Shown: piece after piece, positions 1 to 9,033 of the stretch
How the letters are laid out: the number at the start of each line of letters is the position of its first letter
Position numbering within the stretch: position 1 is the stretch's first letter
Source of the DNA: Paenibacillus thermotolerans
Lineage (GTDB): Bacteria > Bacillota > Bacilli > Paenibacillales > YIM-B00363
Length of the DNA stretch: 64,000 nt
Assembly (NCBI RefSeq): GCF_028745515.1
Contig: NZ_JAQZSG010000018.1
Coordinates: forward strand, 41,283-105,282
Direction of reading: 5' to 3'
The notes under the pieces: model-generated
The model's database searches: none
Seen by the model: the letters and a program-made list of their open reading frames with translations, nothing else
What the model was told of the DNA's origin: nothing
Made by a program: the position numbers and the translations under genes

Positions 1-721
1 TTCGATTCATAATATCGACGGCCACCTTGTCGCCCAGGTCATAGGCCTTCGATACGTCGGCCGCGGTTACCCGCGCAATCGCTCCTTCGTCCAGCCAACG
101 TTTGAGAACCGTCTCTCTCCCTTGCGCGATCGCTTCCTCCGCTTGACGCGCCATTCCGTTCGCGGAAGCGATCGACTCAAGACAGCCGGTCATTCCGCAG
201 CCGCACTTGTAGGTCACGCCGTCCATCCGGATATGACCCAATTCGCCGGCCATAAACTTATCGCCGTACAGCAGCTCGCCCTCCTGCACATATGCGGCCG
301 CAATCCCCGTTCCTACCGTTATGCCGAGCACGTGGCCGAAGCCTTTGCCCGCTCCGTAGACGGCTTCGCCGTATACATACGTCTTCACGTCGTTATCGGC
401 AAACACCGGTACGCCGCCCAGCTTCTCGGACATAATCCGCGCAATCGGAACGTCGCTCCATTGTAAATTGCTCGCTCTCATCACGACGCCTTCCTTCGGA
501 TCAACCAAGCCCGGGACGCCGATCCCGACCGCCTCAAGCTCGCCGCCCGCTCCGTCTGCCTCGACAATTTCGCGAATCGTATCCGCAAGCCTGGAAAGCA
601 CATGCTCCGCCCCGCGGTCCGCCTCCGTCGCAATTTTGCGCGAGCTGATCACCGCTCCATCGCGGACGATGCCGCACACCATGTTCGTGCCGCCGATATC
701 TACTCCAACGATTACTCCCAT
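1..721 (-). CDS. ROK-family sugar kinase or regulator (glucokinase-like), partial
   Basis: The start codon ATG lies at the right end (721-719) and the gene runs off the left edge, so about 240 N-terminal residues are visible. The protein opens MGVIVGVDIGGTNM, the ATP-binding phosphate-1 loop of the ROK family. It later has the ELGHIRMDG and CGCGMTGCLE stretches that carry the zinc-binding HxGxxxxxxx-CxCGxxGCxE signature of ROK enzymes. There is no N-terminal helix-turn-helix, so it is more likely a kinase (glucokinase, fructokinase or N-acetylhexosamine kinase) than an XylR-type repressor. A GGGGGG ribosome site lies about 10 bases before the ATG. The exact substrate cannot be read from the sequence. 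Confidence 0.88.
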   Translation of the reverse strand, partial: MGVIVGVDIGGTNMVCGIVRDGAVISSRKIATEADRGAEHVLSRLADTIREIVEADGAGGELEAVGIGVPGLVDPKEGVVMRASNLQWSDVPIARIMSEKLGGVPVFADNDVKTYVYGEAVYGAGKGFGHVLGITVGTGIAAAYVQEGELLYGDKFMAGELGHIRMDGVTYKCGCGMTGCLESIASANGMARQAEEAIAQGRETVLKRWLDEGAIARVTAADVSKAYDLGDKVAVDIMNR

Positions 722-854
722 TCCAAAAATGCCCCCCAACACCCGATTGCGGCCCTTCTCCCGCCATCTAACGGCTTAACCTTTACGAAGGACGTACTTG
801 GGCCCGCATCCCTAAAAGCTTCGCGCTCAGCCCCCGTATTCCCTGCTTCCGGGG

Positions 855-2600
855 TTAAGCCTCCTCAAACAATTTCTCGCCGCGATGAAGCCGCCACGCG
901 ATCCGCGCCGTATGAGGCGTCTCCCGGGAGGTAGGCGCGTGAGCCGCCAAATATCGGGTAAGCGCAAGCAGAATCGTTTCGCGGGCGCGCTCGGCCAGCG
1001 GTCCGCTCTCTTCGGCCCAGCGGTCGTATTCGCTTACGGCCGCTTCGTACATTTGGAAGGAGTGGAATTCCGCATCCTCCCGCAGCAGCGCGTGTCCCAG
1101 CGTATTGAACAACGCGCCGGGATCCCCTCCGCTTCGCAAATACCGGAACACCCAAGCAGCCGCTTGGGACACCTGCTGCTGCTTATCGAGCAGCTCGAGC
1201 AGCTCGTTCAAATCCGCCGCAGCCGCAGCCGAGCCGTCTTCTTTAAGCGTCGGTCTGGCGGCGGAAGGAATATTAAGAAACCGATCCAAATAAATCGTTG
1301 CCGCACTGTGAAAAATGGCGCGGACAAGCCACGGATCGGCGGAACGCGCAAGGCCTTCATGAACGGCGTGCGCATGCGTGAACGTATGCAGCACGGATAT
1401 CCAATCGCCGAAGTCGTTCTGCGTATGGAACCTGGCGATCCGCTCCGCGGCGGCCAGCGCCGTGATTTGTGCGATGCGTACAGGCGATGCGCCGTCAAGC
1501 AGCGCCTCCTTCAAGAAGCGGATCGTCTCCACGGCATCGTCACTTAGGAGCTGCTCCAGCAAGCTTTCTTCGTCCAGCTTTTTTTGCCCGCTATTCGATA
1601 AGCCGCCCGCTTCGAGCAATTCCTCGAACGCGTCCTTCATCGGCTGCACCAAATTGACCGGCGACATCCAGCTGTGCAGCTCCTCGCTGCGCGAAGCGCC
1701 GCCGAGCATCGGCACCAAAGCTGCAAGCACGTGGCTCCTGTTCTCGTCCCGAACGAACCGCAAGCCTTCGAACGCTTTGTTATGAAAATCGAGGGCATGC
1801 CCGCCATTCATATAAAAATGATCCGTCACCGCAGTCGACAGCATGGAAAACAGCCGCGTGTCGTCCGCTCCCGCCTCGATCGCCGTCAGCAGCACGCGCT
1901 CCGCTCCTTGCGTATCGCGCACCTCGATGCAGTCCCTATACCACTGGGCGAGCCGTTCGATTGGAACGTCTCTTCCGGGCAGCGGTTCAAGCAGAAATCG
2001 GGAAGAGCTGCCGGCGCAATCTCTCGCGGTATGCAGCAGCCCTTGGTATAAAGCAAGGATGCGGCCCTGCTTGTCGAGCTTGGGCAGCACGCGCGCCATC
2101 GCCGTCAAAATCGTCAAACCGGAGCCCCAGCCTTGCCGCCGGTGCTTCGTGCCGAAGTCGATGCCGATGCCGACAATTTCCGTCTCGTCAACGCCGGCCT
2201 CCAGCAAGCCGACGACCGCTTTGGCGATGACGAGCCCGATATTTTGCGCCAGGCCGCTCCGCAGCCGAGCCTTGTACCGCTCCGCCCGATTGCCTCCGCG
2301 AGGCTGCGGGTTCACCCATACGATGCCTTCGTCCACCTTGCAATCGTACATCGGCACATCGTCCGCCCACGGGTCGAGCGTGCCCCCGCTGCAAACGTCA
2401 AACCTCGCATGATGCCAATGGCACGTCAAAATACCGTCGCACAAGCTCCCCATATGGAGCGGAAACCCGAGGTGCGGGCATCGGTTATCGAGCGCATGAA
2501 ATTCGTCTTCATGATATAAAACGACGATCCCGCCGCGAATGACCTTCGGCCCTTCCTCCCGCAATTGCTGCGCTTCCCCTGCCTGAATCCAACCGTTCAC
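855..2600 (-). CDS. Rieske [2Fe-2S] domain protein with a long helical C-terminal region
   Basis: The 581-residue protein starts at GTG 2600 behind GGGAGGAG. The first ~100 residues are a Rieske ferredoxin-type domain: CPHLGFPLHMG followed by CHWHHARFD supplies the C-x-H and C-x2-H ligands of a [2Fe-2S] cluster. The remaining ~480 residues match no family I can name with confidence; they look alpha-helical and rich in Ala, Leu and Glu, without membrane segments. The fusion is much longer than a free Rieske ferredoxin (~105 residues), so this may be a cytosolic electron-transfer or sensor protein. It diverges from the TetR/FAD oxidoreductase gene. A palindrome in the shared 217-bp gap suggests joint control, and the neighbour FAD enzyme could be a redox partner; both are inferences. 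Confidence 0.8.
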   Translation of the reverse strand: MNGWIQAGEAQQLREEGPKVIRGGIVVLYHEDEFHALDNRCPHLGFPLHMGSLCDGILTCHWHHARFDVCSGGTLDPWADDVPMYDCKVDEGIVWVNPQPRGGNRAERYKARLRSGLAQNIGLVIAKAVVGLLEAGVDETEIVGIGIDFGTKHRRQGWGSGLTILTAMARVLPKLDKQGRILALYQGLLHTARDCAGSSSRFLLEPLPGRDVPIERLAQWYRDCIEVRDTQGAERVLLTAIEAGADDTRLFSMLSTAVTDHFYMNGGHALDFHNKAFEGLRFVRDENRSHVLAALVPMLGGASRSEELHSWMSPVNLVQPMKDAFEELLEAGGLSNSGQKKLDEESLLEQLLSDDAVETIRFLKEALLDGASPVRIAQITALAAAERIARFHTQNDFGDWISVLHTFTHAHAVHEGLARSADPWLVRAIFHSAATIYLDRFLNIPSAARPTLKEDGSAAAAADLNELLELLDKQQQVSQAAAWVFRYLRSGGDPGALFNTLGHALLREDAEFHSFQMYEAAVSEYDRWAEESGPLAERARETILLALTRYLAAHAPTSRETPHTARIAWRLHRGEKLFEEA

Positions 2601-2742
2601 ACAAACTCCTCCCTTATTGGCTGCTAATATTTATATTGTACTATAAAACGATACGAAAAAATGAAAACCCTTCCAATAAATATGAAAGACCGTTTCTTCC
2701 GCCTTCAATCTCATTTTTATATGAATTCGTTCAAAATAAAGC

Positions 2743-2773
2743 ATTAGACCGTCAGTCTAATTTTGGCTATAAT
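2743..2773 (+). promoter_or_regulatory. Promoter with TetR-type operator palindrome
   Basis: A 17-bp palindrome TTAGAC-CGTCA-GTCTAA (2744-2760) is flanked by A/T, extending it to 19 bp. Its left arm doubles as a -35-like hexamer, followed after 18 bp by TATAAT at 2768-2773. The arrangement is typical of an autorepressing TetR/AcrR gene, whose own start codon is at 2818. An identical-arm copy lies inside the gene at 3091-3107. Confidence 0.8.
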
Positions 2774-2817
2774 ATGGACGAAATCATTTTGCCAAACACA
2801 CCGGGTGAAAAACGTCC

Positions 2818-4722
2818 ATGTCATTTATGAGAGCCGAAACCCGCAAAAAGAGACAGTCGGTCATCGACTGCGCTATGCGGCTTTTTATCGAAAAGGGCTA
2901 CGATGCCGTGTCCGTAGACGAGATCATATCCGCCTCCGGCATATCGAAGGGAACGTTTTACCATTATTTTTCGAGCAAAGAGGCTTTGCTGCTAGAGCTG
3001 ATGGCCGGACAAACCGACACGGTGGAGCGTTGGGCAAAAACGACGCCGGCTCGCGTCGAATCGTTGGAGCGCCACATTAACCGCCTGTTTTTAGACTTAG
3101 CGTCTAACATTGCCGGATACCCGAAGCTGATCCGTAGCTTAGCTGCTTTATATATGAACAACCGCGAATTGCGTAACCGGCAGGAGAACGACCTGGCCGC
3201 GCTTCGCCATGCGCTGATGCGCTGGCTGCCGGATGAGCGGAAAGCCGATCTTATGGTTTCGGTTTACTTGGGCACAGTAACTCAATGGGCTTATCTGGAA
3301 GACGGAGATTTAATGAAGATGCTGCAATCGAATTTATCTGCCGCGTGGGCCGGGCTTCGTGCTACGGAGCTGCCGGAGCCGGTCGATTTGTCGATTATGA
3401 CCAAGGAGGAATATCGAATGAAGGTAGCCGTCATCGGAGGCGGACTCGCCGGACTAACCGCTGCCGCCTATTTGTCCGAACAGCCGGATATGGAGGGCAT
3501 TCTGTTCGAACGCAGCCCGCAGCTGGGCGGAAGGGCGTTCACATACGAGAAATCGGGGTTTACGTTAAACTACGGCGCGCATGCCGTCTACGGCCTGGAC
3601 CGGCATGAGCTGATGCATCTGCAGCAGGAGCTCGGCCTGTCGTTCGGAAGCCAGCAAGTGGATAAACGGAAAGTGATGTACGCCAAGAACGAAAAGCTGA
3701 CCCCCGCGCCGCTTGATTTCATGAACCTGATGAAATACGAGCTGCTTCCGTCGATGCAGAAGGTGCGCTTCGTTGCGGAAATTGCCGCCGTCATGGCCCA
3801 CATTCACAATCTGAAGCATTATGCGACGCTCGGCGATTATTTGGCCGAAGCGGATATGGGCGAAGATCTGAAGGAATTGTGGGAGCATCTCGTTTGCTCC
3901 AACTTCTTCATTGCGCCGTCCGACGCCAGGAAGGTGCCCGGCCCCGTCATTGAGGAGTATTATCATAACCTGTTTCTCTCGAACCGGCCGGTGAACTATA
4001 TTTTGGGCAGCTGGGCGGTCATTACGAACCAGCTGAAGCAAAAAATCGAAGGCTCGAACCGGTGGTCGATCAAGCTGCAGGAAGCGATCGACGATATCCG
4101 TTACGAAGACCGCAAATACAAGCTCCGCACGAAGAACGGGGAATACGAGGCGGATCGGGTCGTCTTCGCTATGCCGGTACAGCAGGTGATTAAGCTGCTG
4201 AAAGGCACGCCGTGGGAGCCGTTCATGGCGGAATACGAAGACGTGACGCCTACCGAAGTTATGGTGTACGACATCGGGCTTAGCCGCATCGTCGCCCGCC
4301 CGTTCTCTTATATTAGCGACATGGACAACAAAATGTTCATCAGCGACGTGTCCGCAACGGATCATACGATCGCGCCCGAGGACGGCCAGCTGCTGCAAGG
4401 CATCGCTTACCTTGACGATCGCTTCGACAGCGAGGAGGATCGCAAGGCGTACCTGAACGGCAAAACCGAGCAGATGGAAGCGTTGTTCGACAAGCATTAT
4501 CCAGGCTGGCGCGAGGCGGTGGCGGTCAAGCGCGTGTCCAAAAAAGCGATGGTTTCCAGCGTCAAAAATATCGTAACCAACAAGCTGCTGCCCGTACGGA
4601 TGGAGCATGTGCCGTTCTACTTCTGCGGAGACGGCTGCCAAGGCAAGGGCGAGCTGGCGGAGCGCGCTTTCTCGAGCGCCCGCGCCGCAGCCAAAACGCT
4701 CATCAACGACAGCAAAAAATAA
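2818..4722 (+). CDS. TetR regulator fused in frame to an FAD/NAD(P)-dependent oxidoreductase
   Basis: One open frame of 634 codons. Residues ~1-60 are a TetR/AcrR DNA-binding domain (RQSVIDCAMRLFIEKGY, then SGISKGTFYHYFSSKEALL) and residues to ~195 its ligand domain. From residue 201 a second complete protein follows: MKVAVIGGGLAGLTAAAYL is a Rossmann FAD-binding start, LGGRAF the usual following motif, and the C-terminal FYFCGDGCQGKGELAERAFSSA resembles the FAD-contacting end of the phytoene desaturase/amine oxidase family. There is no stop between the two, yet AAGGAGGA at 3403-3410 sits 7 bases before ATG 3418, an ideal internal ribosome site. So either a fusion protein is made, or the oxidoreductase (434 aa) is translated independently, or both. 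Substrate unknown. Confidence 0.85.
   Translation: MSFMRAETRKKRQSVIDCAMRLFIEKGYDAVSVDEIISASGISKGTFYHYFSSKEALLLELMAGQTDTVERWAKTTPARVESLERHINRLFLDLASNIAGYPKLIRSLAALYMNNRELRNRQENDLAALRHALMRWLPDERKADLMVSVYLGTVTQWAYLEDGDLMKMLQSNLSAAWAGLRATELPEPVDLSIMTKEEYRMKVAVIGGGLAGLTAAAYLSEQPDMEGILFERSPQLGGRAFTYEKSGFTLNYGAHAVYGLDRHELMHLQQELGLSFGSQQVDKRKVMYAKNEKLTPAPLDFMNLMKYELLPSMQKVRFVAEIAAVMAHIHNLKHYATLGDYLAEADMGEDLKELWEHLVCSNFFIAPSDARKVPGPVIEEYYHNLFLSNRPVNYILGSWAVITNQLKQKIEGSNRWSIKLQEAIDDIRYEDRKYKLRTKNGEYEADRVVFAMPVQQVIKLLKGTPWEPFMAEYEDVTPTEVMVYDIGLSRIVARPFSYISDMDNKMFISDVSATDHTIAPEDGQLLQGIAYLDDRFDSEEDRKAYLNGKTEQMEALFDKHYPGWREAVAVKRVSKKAMVSSVKNIVTNKLLPVRMEHVPFYFCGDGCQGKGELAERAFSSARAAAKTLINDSKK
3091..3107. promoter_or_regulatory. 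Second TTAGAC-N5-GTCTAA palindrome, inside the TetR coding region
   Basis: TTAGAC-TTAGC-GTCTAA has the same arms and spacing as the promoter palindrome at 2744-2760, 347 bp downstream and within codons of the TetR domain. Twelve fixed bases recurring this close by chance is unlikely. It is a candidate auxiliary operator (loop or roadblock). Confidence 0.6.
3403..3420 (+). promoter_or_regulatory. Internal Shine-Dalgarno and start codon within the TetR-FAD fusion
   Basis: AAGGAGGA followed by 7 bases and ATG (3418-3420), in frame with the upstream TetR reading frame. It marks the former boundary of two genes whose intervening stop codon is absent, and could still start the 434-residue oxidoreductase separately. 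Confidence 0.75.
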
Positions 4723-4732
4723 TAATGCCAGC

Positions 4733-4774
4733 AAGCGGCCGTCCCCTGCCGGAGACGGTCGCTTTTCATGTTTT
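4733..4774 (+). terminator. Intrinsic terminator after the TetR-FAD gene
   Basis: Stem AAGCGGCCGTC / GACGGTCGCTT (11 pairs with one G-U) at 4733-4763 followed by TTTT and a second T run. It separates the oxidoreductase gene from the response regulator gene. Confidence 0.75.
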
Positions 4775-4805
4775 TTCCGTTTATACTGGGTGGCGGGTGA
4801 TTCAG

Positions 4806-5480
4806 ATGAAAACTACGATTTTATATATCGAGGACGATATCGAGATTGGCTCCATAACGAAGGAGGATCTGGAAGGAAGAGGCTACTCCGTATGCTGGCT
4901 CACATCAGGAGACGGCGCGGCACAGCAAGCGGAGAGCGCCGACCTGATCGTGCTGGACGTCATGCTTCCCGGGCTGGACGGATTCTCGGTCGGGCAGCGG
5001 CTGAAAAGGGAGTTCCCTTCCACCCCGGTGCTGATGCTGTCCGCGCGCACGGCCGTCGAGGACAAGCTCCAGGGCCTGCAATTTGCCGACGATTACTTGA
5101 CCAAGCCGTTTCATCCGGAGGAGCTCGCCGCCAGAATCGAGGTGCTGCTGCGCCGGAGCTCCCCTGCTGCACCGCAAGAAACGCACCTCGGCCATCTGAC
5201 CGTCAGGGAACGGGAACATCGGGTCATCGATCAAAGAACGGGCGAAGACATCGTGCTTACGGGAAAGCAATTTCACATTTTTAAGTATCTCTTAAAGCAT
5301 CCGAACCGAATATTGACCAAAGAACAAATTTATGAAGCGGTTTGGGGCGAGCCGTACATCGAAGGGGACAAGACGCTGATGGTCCATATCCGCTACTTGC
5401 GGGAAAAAATCGAAATCGATCCCGCGAATCCCGTCATTTTGGAGACGATTCGCGGATTGGGGTACCGGATCAAATGCTGA
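4806..5480 (+). CDS. OmpR/PhoB-family response regulator
   Basis: 224 residues from ATG 4806, preceded by GGGTGGCGGGTGA; a longer upstream reading frame exists but its extra 27 residues lie over the terminator and are unlike the family. The receiver domain has the acidic pocket IEDD (E9-D11), phospho-acceptor D51 in LIVLDVMLPGLDG, and K100 in DYLTKPF. The C-terminal ~100 residues are a winged helix ending RGLGYRIKC, with the HIRYLREKIE recognition region. It should regulate transcription upon phosphorylation by the overlapping downstream kinase (7-base ATGCTGA overlap, so translationally coupled). The regulated genes cannot be identified from the window. Confidence 0.93.
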   Translation: MKTTILYIEDDIEIGSITKEDLEGRGYSVCWLTSGDGAAQQAESADLIVLDVMLPGLDGFSVGQRLKREFPSTPVLMLSARTAVEDKLQGLQFADDYLTKPFHPEELAARIEVLLRRSSPAAPQETHLGHLTVREREHRVIDQRTGEDIVLTGKQFHIFKYLLKHPNRILTKEQIYEAVWGEPYIEGDKTLMVHIRYLREKIEIDPANPVILETIRGLGYRIKC

Positions 5481-6859
5481 ACTTCTTCAAACGGTCGCTC
5501 CTTTGGAAATATGTCGTCCTCATTTTGATCGCCATCGTACTTCTCCCTATTTCGTTTCCGGTGATTACGATGTTGATGTACCAGCCTTGGCAGAGCCGGC
5601 CGGCGGCTGACGAAAGTCTTTACCCGAACGGCGTGATCCTTGCGAATATGTGGAAAAGCGAAGCCGACGCGCTGGCAGGCTCGTCCGAGGAGAAGATTGC
5701 TGCACGGCTTGCGGAGCTGAAGGAAAAATACAAGGAAGCGACGATGCTGTATGTGAACCGCGACGGGCGAACCGCGCTGAAGCTGCCGGAATCGGCGGAG
5801 GCGCCCGAGCTATGGACGCCGCAGTATACGGCTGCTTTTATGAAGCGTTCTTACGGCGGCGATCCTTTCACGGCGGTCGCGTTGCTTAGCGATGGCGAAG
5901 GCAGCGAAAGCGGCGAAGACGGCTTTATTGTGTTTCAGGTGCCGCGGTCCGTCATCGTGAAGCCCGACGGACCGTCAGCGGCCGCTTCCCAATACGCCAT
6001 CACCGCGACGCTCGCCGTTCTCGCCTTATTTTTGCTTATGTCGGTGCTTTTCTTTATCCGGGTTCGGCGGCGGCTCGTGCGGCTGCAGCACGCGATGCTG
6101 TTTCCGTCTGCCGGGGAGCCGCCGCAGCCCGTTCAGGTCAAAAGCACGGACGAAATCGGAATGCTCGAGCGCTCCTTTAACGACATGATCGAGCAGCTGG
6201 AGCGGAGCCGGCGGCGCGAGAAAGAAGAGGAGTCGCTGCGCAAGCAGCTCATCGCCAACCTTTCCCACGATTTGCGCACGCCGCTGACCGCGATTCAAGG
6301 GCATGCGCACCGGCTGCGGAACGAGCCGCTCACCTCGGCCGGCAAGCAGTCCGTCGAGCTCATCCACGGGAAGGTCGACTATTTGGGCCGGCTCATCGAC
6401 AATCTGTTCTCGTACACGCTGCTCTCAACGGGCAAATACCCGTACCGGCCGCAGCGGACCGACATCGTCCGTCTTGTTCGCAATATATGCTCCGGCTGGT
6501 ACCCTGCGTTTGAGCGGGAACATTTTGACATTGAGATCGATTTGCCCGACGCCTCCCTCTATTGGGACGTTGACCCGCAGTGGCTGGAGCGCGTGCTCGA
6601 CAACTTCCTTCAGAACGTTATGCGTCACGCGAAGGAAGGAAAATTTGTCGGCGTACGGGTGGCCGAGTCGGATGGCCGGGCTCTTATTATGCTGCGCGAC
6701 AAAGGGCCGGGCATGAACGGCGGCTCCCGCGAAAAAGGCGCAGGGATAGGACTTTCCATATCCGCGCTCATGCTCAAGGAAATGAACGTCGAATGGGATA
6801 TGCACTCCACCGGTCAAGGCACCGAGATCGTTCTGTCGAAAGGGCTCGGTTACCTTTGA
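5474..6859 (+). CDS. Membrane sensor histidine kinase
   Basis: 461 residues from ATG 5474, which overlaps the stop of the response regulator gene. Two membrane segments (~11-35 and ~174-196) bracket a ~140-residue extracellular sensor region; a HAMP linker follows, then the dimerisation box LIANLSHDLRTPLTAIQGH with phospho-acceptor H265. The ATPase domain has the N box DNFLQNVMRHA, G1 DKGPGMNG and G2 GAGIGLSI. All key residues are present. It should autophosphorylate in response to an outside or envelope signal and pass phosphate to the upstream regulator. The ligand is unknown. Its 3' end overlaps the convergent regulator gene by 10 bases. Confidence 0.93.
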   Translation: MLNFFKRSLLWKYVVLILIAIVLLPISFPVITMLMYQPWQSRPAADESLYPNGVILANMWKSEADALAGSSEEKIAARLAELKEKYKEATMLYVNRDGRTALKLPESAEAPELWTPQYTAAFMKRSYGGDPFTAVALLSDGEGSESGEDGFIVFQVPRSVIVKPDGPSAAASQYAITATLAVLALFLLMSVLFFIRVRRRLVRLQHAMLFPSAGEPPQPVQVKSTDEIGMLERSFNDMIEQLERSRRREKEEESLRKQLIANLSHDLRTPLTAIQGHAHRLRNEPLTSAGKQSVELIHGKVDYLGRLIDNLFSYTLLSTGKYPYRPQRTDIVRLVRNICSGWYPAFEREHFDIEIDLPDASLYWDVDPQWLERVLDNFLQNVMRHAKEGKFVGVRVAESDGRALIMLRDKGPGMNGGSREKGAGIGLSISALMLKEMNVEWDMHSTGQGTEIVLSKGLGYL

Positions 6860-8913
6860 ACGGACAACAGCTGATATAAACGCGCCAACGCTTTGTTCAA
6901 GTGCCGGTAATAGGTGGCCATGGAAAGATTCAGCCTTTCGGCGACCAGCTCATGCGGACGTATGTTTTGGATATAGGCAAGCTTGATCAGCTCGCTCAGC
7001 ATGGCGTCTCTGTCGTCGGTTTCGGACATGATCGCGAGCGCATCCATAATATCGTCCTGAACGGAGCCCGCCGTCTTCGAGCGATGAGGGAACAACTGCG
7101 CATATACATCGGTTAGCGGCGAGCTGCCCGCGAGCTGCTTCCAATTTTTCATTATTTTTTTGAGCTCCACAACGCCGTCCTCTTCCCTTGGCGAGGCGGA
7201 TGCGGCCGACGAACGGCTCGCTATTAATTTGTCGAGCTTCGTGATAAAGTCGTCCTTGGTCAAGTCCAACACGAAGGTGCGGTACTCCGTTCCGGCTTCG
7301 GTCGTCGCCTCCGCCCATTCCTTCCGCTCGAAGCCGCAGTACTCGAAAATCGGGAACCATTCCTCCAAACAAGTAAAATCAACAACCCATTCCGCCGCCG
7401 CAAAATGATTAATAATCGTATTCAACAGGTACGTCCTCGCCTGATCCTCCAGCTCGGGAATCATCCCGATGAACGCCAGAAAGTACGCCCTCGGACGCGG
7501 CTTCCAGCCGCCGGCGAGCCGCTTTAACAACGGCTCGGTCGAGAGCAGCTGCAAACAGCGTTCGTGCAGCGGCACCATGGCATAAAAGGCGACCATCTCA
7601 TCCCGCTTCCACAGCGTCACGAACGAAGAGGGCTCCATCTCCCATACCGGGCGCAGCAGCGCGGAAAGATGCTTTTCCGGCACTTCCGACTTGGTTGCCG
7701 CCTGAAGATAGCGGGTATACAGCGACGAAACTTCCGGGAGATCGCTTTCGCGGCATTCCCGAAGCTCCATATCGTCTTCCATCTGACCCGAGAAGAACGT
7801 GCTTCGGACAAGCGGATCGTCGTGCAAATTCATTTTGTCCAGATGAAGCTTGTAACGCAGCTGCGGATTGTTCTTCTCTTCCCACCGGATATGTTCGAGT
7901 CCCTTGCGGCGCATCTGCTCATACGCATTCGGCTTTCGGCGCATAAAATCCTCAAGCGCCCAAGAACGAATGCTGTCGTGCAGCGTCCAATCCTCCTCCA
8001 TCATGATAACGAACGGCATTTGGATAAACTGCCGAAACGCTTCCGTACTCATTTCCTCTTCCAATACCGCGGCAAGCCGCTCCTCGTTGAACCGCCAATA
8101 CACCGAAGCGGCTTCGAGCAGCCGCTGAAACGAAGGCTCCAGCCCCTGCAGCAGCTCATTCATCAAAATGGAGACTAACCGGTATCGCTCCGCCCGATTG
8201 ATCGGTCTGTTCTCTCCGCTGCGGAGCAGCAGTTCCGCCGCAAGCGTCATGGCAAGCGGAACCCCTCCGGAAAACCGAAACAATTGGGTTTGCCTGTTCA
8301 GATCGAGGAGACCTCTTTTTTGCGCGTACGATTCCACTTCTTTGTGCGTAAGCGCGGGAAGCTGTACCGAATGAATATTACCGTTCCATTCGGAGCGGAG
8401 CCATCCTCCGGTCAGCGGGTGACGTCCGGCCGTAACAATGCGAACGGAATCATCGAAGCGCTGAAGCCAGCCGGTCAGCCATTCTTCCAGCGGCCGCCAA
8501 TATTCAAACGCGTCCAACAGCAATACGACGGGAAGTCCCGTATACTGGGAGCGGCGCATCAAATTCATGACCATTTCCGCTTCATCTAGCTCGGATTGAT
8601 CCGGCTCCGGAAGCTGATCCGCAAGCTGCGCCAGAACGTCCTCTTTCCGGCGAATTCCCCTGCTCCCATTCACGTAGTAACAGCAAGCGTCCTTCATTTC
8701 CCTCCTAAACTGCAGCAGCAGCGACGATTTTCCGATTCCGCCCTGCCCGTATAGATGCAGCCACGGTTCCGGCGACTCCCTTAGAGCGTGCTTGCGCAGC
8801 GTCTCCATTTCCCGTTGTCTGCCGGCAAAATAAATGTGCTGCTCATGAAGCAGCTTTTCGCTAATTCGCATGGAAAGCACCCCACCGCCAATATTGCCCC
8901 GTATTAGTTTCAT
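6850..8913 (-). CDS. ATPase-domain transcriptional regulator with C-terminal helix-turn-helix
   Basis: Up to 687 residues; a second start at 8871 (MRISEKLLHEQHIYFAGR) is also plausible and gives the more usual N-terminus. After FAGRQREMETL comes a P-loop, LYGQGGIGKSSLLLQF, and a Walker-B-like VVLLLDAFEYW, giving an AAA/STAND-type ATPase resembling the MalT/AfsR group. The middle region (about residues 380-570) has no family I can name. The last ~50 residues (IRPHELVAERLNLSMATYYRHLNKALARL) form a helix-turn-helix. It is therefore probably a signal-responsive, ATP-dependent regulator. It sits upstream of, and divergent to, the secreted stalk-domain protein gene, a possible target. Function is inferred from domains only. 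Confidence 0.75.
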   Translation of the reverse strand: MKLIRGNIGGGVLSMRISEKLLHEQHIYFAGRQREMETLRKHALRESPEPWLHLYGQGGIGKSSLLLQFRREMKDACCYYVNGSRGIRRKEDVLAQLADQLPEPDQSELDEAEMVMNLMRRSQYTGLPVVLLLDAFEYWRPLEEWLTGWLQRFDDSVRIVTAGRHPLTGGWLRSEWNGNIHSVQLPALTHKEVESYAQKRGLLDLNRQTQLFRFSGGVPLAMTLAAELLLRSGENRPINRAERYRLVSILMNELLQGLEPSFQRLLEAASVYWRFNEERLAAVLEEEMSTEAFRQFIQMPFVIMMEEDWTLHDSIRSWALEDFMRRKPNAYEQMRRKGLEHIRWEEKNNPQLRYKLHLDKMNLHDDPLVRSTFFSGQMEDDMELRECRESDLPEVSSLYTRYLQAATKSEVPEKHLSALLRPVWEMEPSSFVTLWKRDEMVAFYAMVPLHERCLQLLSTEPLLKRLAGGWKPRPRAYFLAFIGMIPELEDQARTYLLNTIINHFAAAEWVVDFTCLEEWFPIFEYCGFERKEWAEATTEAGTEYRTFVLDLTKDDFITKLDKLIASRSSAASASPREEDGVVELKKIMKNWKQLAGSSPLTDVYAQLFPHRSKTAGSVQDDIMDALAIMSETDDRDAMLSELIKLAYIQNIRPHELVAERLNLSMATYYRHLNKALARLYQLLSVQR

Positions 8914-9033
8914 TATATTTGAATCCTAATTACAGGCATATCAAAAAATGAGAGTAATTTGATATTGTTTTTGGGAGTGTCCGCCGATTACCATAATTCG
9001 GAGACTTATACCATGTGAAACGAGGAGAGATTG

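Noticed and set aside
3565..4734. 389-codon minus-strand frame antisense to the FAD oxidoreductase
   Set aside because: Shadow of a GC-rich gene; composition (Arg/His/Val-rich) and lack of motifs or ribosome site argue against coding.
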